Origin: Candidatus Micrarchaeota archaeon
GTDB lineage: Archaea; Micrarchaeota; Micrarchaeia; Micrarchaeales; Micrarchaeaceae
Length of the DNA stretch: 43,536 nt
Reading direction: 5' to 3'
NCBI GenBank assembly: GCA_028866575.1
Contig: JAGWHU010000008.1
Coordinates: 1-43,536, forward strand
The notes below the pieces were generated by a model. The model was not told the DNA's origin. It did not search any database and saw nothing but the letters and a program-made list of their open reading frames with translations. The position numbers were made by a program, and so were the translations under genes. Positions 39,989 to 43,536 of this stretch are shown one piece after another. How positions within the stretch are numbered: position 1 is the first letter of the stretch; each line of letters opens with the position of its first letter.

Positions 39989-42900
39989 TTGTGGAATGTA
40001 GCGTTGCTAATCGTAGCTATGGCTCTAGCGGCACCACTGATCGCATCGCATATATACTCCGCATCTGCTACTCCGATAATCAACAATCCTGCGATGGTGG
40101 GAGCATCAGGATCTTCGGTACACAGGATAAACTCCTCCTTCTTCGGCATGAGCATAAACGGCGCTAATCCCCCATACAGCAACATAGGAACTCTGGGGAA
40201 GCAACCAGGGCTCAACTGGTACTACAGGGAGCCAAGCAAGAACGTTTACTCTTGGAGCGCAATGGACCAGCAGGTAGTGCAGGCGGAAAGCGCAAACGAA
40301 ACGATAATCGGTTACATAGACGGCCCGCCGCAATGGGCATCATCGCAGCCCAATTCCGCATGCCCCGGAGGCATAACCGGATACTGCTATCCTCCAAATA
40401 TGACCGATTACGTTAATTACCTAACAAATATGAGCACGCGCTACAGGGGCAAGATAAAATACTACGTAATCTGGATAGAGCCGGACAACAAGGCGAAGTG
40501 GAACGGCAGCGTGTCGCAGATGGTAAACATAACAAAGTCAGCATACGATACAATAAAGCTAAACGATCCCAGTGCTCAGATCATAATGCCTGCAGTTTCC
40601 GGATCCGGCGGAGTGCCTTACTTCCAGTCCTGCGGCAGATTCTGCTGGCTTTACTCATTCCTGCAGGCAGGCGGCGGCAAGTACATCGATGCGATATCCT
40701 TCCACGGGTATCTGGATAACTGCTCGTACTCGTATGAGCAGGTTCCGTGCTCGTATGGCCTAGGTTGTAGCGACGCGATTACCTGCGCAGGGCAGCCGCT
40801 AATAACCCAGATAAGCGACATACTTTCATACGAGAACAAATTCGGGATAAACAAGCCGATAATAGACGAGGAAGGCGGATGGGGCATAAACAAGGAGCTT
40901 TCCAACCCCAAGCTTGAGGCAGCATACATATCGCGATGGTACATAATTCAGGCAAGCGCCGGGGTGCGGACAGCCGTATGGTATTTCTGGAACCCGCAGA
41001 ACGCCAATACTAGCTGGGACTACGGGAGCAACGTGTCAGAGGCCCTGCCCCTTCAGGCTTACAAGCAGACTTACAAATGGCTTGTAGGGTCTACGATGAC
41101 CGGCACATGCTCCTTGTCCGCATCGCTATGGTCATGTCCAATGAGCCTAGGTTCCGGGCAGAATGCGCTTATCCTGTTTGCTAATTCCAACTCCTCCTCA
41201 AAAACATATTCCGTTCCAAGCGGCTATACTGCAATCCAGTATCTCAACGGGACGTCATCAAGTGTAAGCCCGGGCAGCCAGATAACTGTAACATACGCGC
41301 CTGTGGTTCTTGCCGCATCGTCAACCGCATTCGGCACACAACAGGCGAAACAGACAATTCAGTCATCAACCGCATCAACTACAGTTACCAGCACTGTTAC
41401 GATAGCTGCCACAACCGGCTCAAACATACTGTACAACATACAGGTAACGGGGATACTCTACACCCCGATACAGAAGTCGGTTTCCATACTCATATGCCCG
41501 ATATCAACTACGGGCTCAACTACCACAACAACAATACCTGGTGGAATATGCCTGCCTACATCAACATCCACTTCATCAACCACATCTACAACGTCATCCA
41601 CCACTACGACGATATGTCCTAATGGCATAGCATGCAGGCCTACGACTACAACAGCCTCATCCACATCCACGTCAACCACGACAATACCAACTACGTCCAT
41701 ATGCCCGACAGGGACCATATGCGTATCGTCAAGCACATCAACTACCAGCACAACAACAATATCGTCTACGTCACTTACCACAACAACCATATGCCCGTCA
41801 GGATTCAGCTGCACCCCATCAAGCACCTCAACATCCACAACCACAAGCTCAACAGCAACCACCACATCCACGATCTGCCCGCCGGGCATAACCTGCAACC
41901 CATCAACTACATCCACATCGTCCACAACATCAACCACAAGCACGTCCACCACTACAACAATCTGCCCGTCAGGGTTCAGCTGCACGCCGTCAAGCACCTC
42001 AACCACTGCAACAACGACCTCCATATGTCCGTCAGGGTTCTCATGCATATCAACATCCTATTCCACAACAACCATATGCCCGACAGGGTTCACCTGCACC
42101 CCATCAAGCACCTCAACATCCACGACCGGATCGACAACATCAAGCACTACTACGACAATATGTCCGAAGGGAAGCGCATGCAACTCCACGTCAACCACAT
42201 CATCCTCAACAACATCATCAACTACAACCATACCTACATCGTCCATCTGCCCGACAGGGACCACGTGCACCACATCCTCAACATCAACAACAACCACAAC
42301 GATACCCACGACTACCTCGCTCACAACCACGACAATCTGCCCGTCAGGATTCACATGCACGCCTTCAACCACATCCACATCCTCGACATCCTCATCCACC
42401 TCAATAACTACTACAACAATATGTCCAACAGGGCTCACATGCCTGCCATCATCCACAACCACATTATCAACTACGTCATCCACCACATCAATACCCACAA
42501 CGTCCATCTGCCCAATAGGGACCACGTGCACCACATCCTCGACAAGCACCTTATCGACCACATCATCCTCTACCTCATCACTATCCACATCAACCTCAAC
42601 CAGTTCCACGTCGCTGACGACGCTCCCATCCACAACCACGATCTGCTTGTTCGAGAACGAACTGTCGGAAGGGTGCTCGCTATCCAGCACAACGATATCA
42701 TACACAACCACGACAATCTGCCCGTCAGGATTCACATGCAACCCGTCATCCACATCCACTTCAACGGTTCCAACCACGTCAACCACATCGACCATATGTC
42801 CTTCAGGAACAACATGCGCCCCGACAACATCCACAACAACAGTCCAGACTACGACAACCGTGCCAACTACGTCCATCTGCCCGGCCAACTTCAACTGCAT

Positions 42901-43536
42901 ATCCTCAACCACAATACCCTCCACATCCACGTCAGTGAGTACAACATCCTACACAACAACCACGATCTGCCCAACGGGCAGCACATGCAACCCATCCACA
43001 ACATCCACCTCATCATCATCAACGGCGCCAACCACGGCAACAACCACAATCTGCCCGGCAGGATTCACATGCCTGCCAACTACATCATCAACCACAACCA
43101 CTACGTCCACAACCTCAACACCCACGACATCCATCTGCCCATCAGGAACCACATGCATACCATCAACAACGATCCCGGCAACCACAACCATACCAACAAC
43201 AACATCCTACACCACCACAACGATCTGCCCGTCAGGGTTCATATGCACGCCATCAACCACTACAACTTCATCAACAACATCAACGCTCTCAACAACAACC
43301 ACGATATGCCCAACAGGATTCACATGCAACCCGTCAACCACCTCAACAATACCAATTACGTACACGACAACGACAATACCGACAACATCCATCTGCCCGC
43401 AGGGCACTACATGCCTGCCATCCACTACATCCACTTCCATACCTACGACCTCGACTGTGCCCACAACTACAACAATATGTCCTTCAGGCAGCAGCTGCAA
43501 CCCATCCTCAACCTCATCCACGACGTCCGTGACATC
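39977..43536 (+). CDS. Clan GH-A-like glycosidase with long Cys-repeat stalk, 3' end missing
   Basis: At least 1186 codons with no stop before the window ends. Signal peptide at residues 1-30 (WNVALLIVAMALAAPLIAS). The catalytic domain spans ~35-450 and resembles clan GH-A TIM barrels such as GH39/GH5. Acid/base candidate Glu168 lies in YYVIWIEPDNK (usual form WNEP, here Ile replaces Asn). His243 lies in ISFHGY, and the nucleophile candidate is Glu298/299 in KPIIDEEGGWG. A small beta domain follows (~370-455). From ~residue 490 onward a stalk alternates Ser/Thr runs with at least 22 ICPxGxxC units and one variant. Probably a cell-surface glycoside hydrolase displayed on an O-glycosylated, disulfide-knotted stalk. 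The substrate is unknown, and the Asn loss makes activity less certain. Confidence 0.85.
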   Translation, partial: MRARLWNVALLIVAMALAAPLIASHIYSASATPIINNPAMVGASGSSVHRINSSFFGMSINGANPPYSNIGTLGKQPGLNWYYREPSKNVYSWSAMDQQVVQAESANETIIGYIDGPPQWASSQPNSACPGGITGYCYPPNMTDYVNYLTNMSTRYRGKIKYYVIWIEPDNKAKWNGSVSQMVNITKSAYDTIKLNDPSAQIIMPAVSGSGGVPYFQSCGRFCWLYSFLQAGGGKYIDAISFHGYLDNCSYSYEQVPCSYGLGCSDAITCAGQPLITQISDILSYENKFGINKPIIDEEGGWGINKELSNPKLEAAYISRWYIIQASAGVRTAVWYFWNPQNANTSWDYGSNVSEALPLQAYKQTYKWLVGSTMTGTCSLSASLWSCPMSLGSGQNALILFANSNSSSKTYSVPSGYTAIQYLNGTSSSVSPGSQITVTYAPVVLAASSTAFGTQQAKQTIQSSTASTTVTSTVTIAATTGSNILYNIQVTGILYTPIQKSVSILICPISTTGSTTTTTIPGGICLPTSTSTSSTTSTTSSTTTTICPNGIACRPTTTTASSTSTSTTTIPTTSICPTGTICVSSSTSTTSTTTISSTSLTTTTICPSGFSCTPSSTSTSTTTSSTATTTSTICPPGITCNPSTTSTSSTTSTTSTSTTTTICPSGFSCTPSSTSTTATTTSICPSGFSCISTSYSTTTICPTGFTCTPSSTSTSTTGSTTSSTTTTICPKGSACNSTSTTSSSTTSSTTTIPTSSICPTGTTCTTSSTSTTTTTIPTTTSLTTTTICPSGFTCTPSTTSTSSTSSSTSITTTTICPTGLTCLPSSTTTLSTTSSTTSIPTTSICPIGTTCTTSSTSTLSTTSSSTSSLSTSTSTSSTSLTTLPSTTTICLFENELSEGCSLSSTTISYTTTTICPSGFTCNPSSTSTSTVPTTSTTSTICPSGTTCAPTTSTTTVQTTTTVPTTSICPANFNCISSTTIPSTSTSVSTTSYTTTTICPTGSTCNPSTTSTSSSSTAPTTATTTICPAGFTCLPTTSSTTTTTSTTSTPTTSICPSGTTCIPSTTIPATTTIPTTTSYTTTTICPSGFICTPSTTTTSSTTSTLSTTTTICPTGFTCNPSTTSTIPITYTTTTIPTTSICPQGTTCLPSTTSTSIPTTSTVPTTTTICPSGSSCNPSSTSSTTSVT
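41612..43493 (+). repeat. Array of ICPxGxxC units in Ser/Thr linkers
   Basis: At least 22 units of eight residues (ICPSGFTC, ICPTGTTC and similar) separated by 10-30 Ser/Thr-rich residues, plus one variant with a longer Cys loop (ICLFENELSEGC, about 42650). Linkers are rich in ACA/ACC/TCA/TCC codons. Spacing is irregular, so it is a protein repeat, not a nucleotide-level tandem array. It continues beyond the window. Confidence 0.9.

Noticed and set aside
41612-43493. CRISPR-like repeated units
   Set aside because: The repeated TGCCCG...TGC segments vary in sequence and spacing and stay in one reading frame. They are protein repeats.
41458-43521. Long minus-strand ORFs full of Val, Asp and Gly
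   Set aside because: They are the reverse complement of the Ser/Thr (ACA/ACC/TCA/TCC) stalk codons. The plus frame from 39977 has a promoter, signal peptide and no stop; the minus ORFs have none of these.

Overview
The window is archaeal chromosome. It carries an archaeal histone, SecY, Orc1/Cdc6, proteasome alpha, SBDS, the three exosome proteins Rrp4/Rrp41/Rrp42, L37Ae, RNA polymerase subunit P, RNase P proteins Rnp2/Rnp3, a TatD nuclease and a BHB-type tRNA intron. Genes are tightly packed (ATGA and TGATG overlaps), with GGTG/GGAG ribosome sites and TATA boxes about 25 bp before short or absent leaders. A thermopsin-like acid protease and very large Ser/Thr-rich surface proteins suggest an acidophile. 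A Micrarchaeota/ARMAN-like DPANN archaeon is my best guess. That is inference, not proof.

Layout. 1-4.3 kb: the end of a secreted GH18 protein, an FkbM-like methyltransferase, a charged single-helix protein coupled to a cytosolic GH18, a multi-pass membrane protein, and tRNA-Arg(UCU) with a 30-nt intron. 4.3-9.8 kb: TatD, then a run of a DUF929 thioredoxin-fold protein, a small membrane protein with a CGC motif, a V4R-domain protein, SecY and an Mtq2-like methyltransferase. 9.8-11.5 kb: a visibly AT-rich island with a 2H phosphoesterase-like gene, a methyltransferase and gene fragments. 11.5-21.2 kb: a secreted orphan, CysRS, another AT-rich membrane ORF, thermopsin, a thioredoxin/HisRS/orphan operon, a gene behind a palindromic operator, a methyltransferase, histone, a zinc-ribbon protein and a PRC-barrel protein. 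21.2-28.5 kb: the conserved archaeal exosome superoperon, all on the minus strand, beginning with orc1.

28.6 kb to the end holds three consecutive plus-strand surface-protein genes. The first is 2847 aa and can be read as six beta-propellers (three Kelch-like, three YVTN-type), with propellers set inside interrupted Ig-like domains. The second is 817 aa: one Kelch-like propeller, three Ig repeats and a Ser/Thr tail. The third runs off the window after at least 1186 codons: a clan GH-A-like glycosidase followed by a stalk of more than 20 ICPxGxxC units between Ser/Thr linkers. All three share an almost identical promoter, leader and first codons (70 bp identical between the second and third). 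This family, its shared expression cassette and its regular paired cysteines are the most novel part of the window. The DUF929/CGC gene pair next to secY is a plausible source of disulfides for such proteins, but that link is inference.
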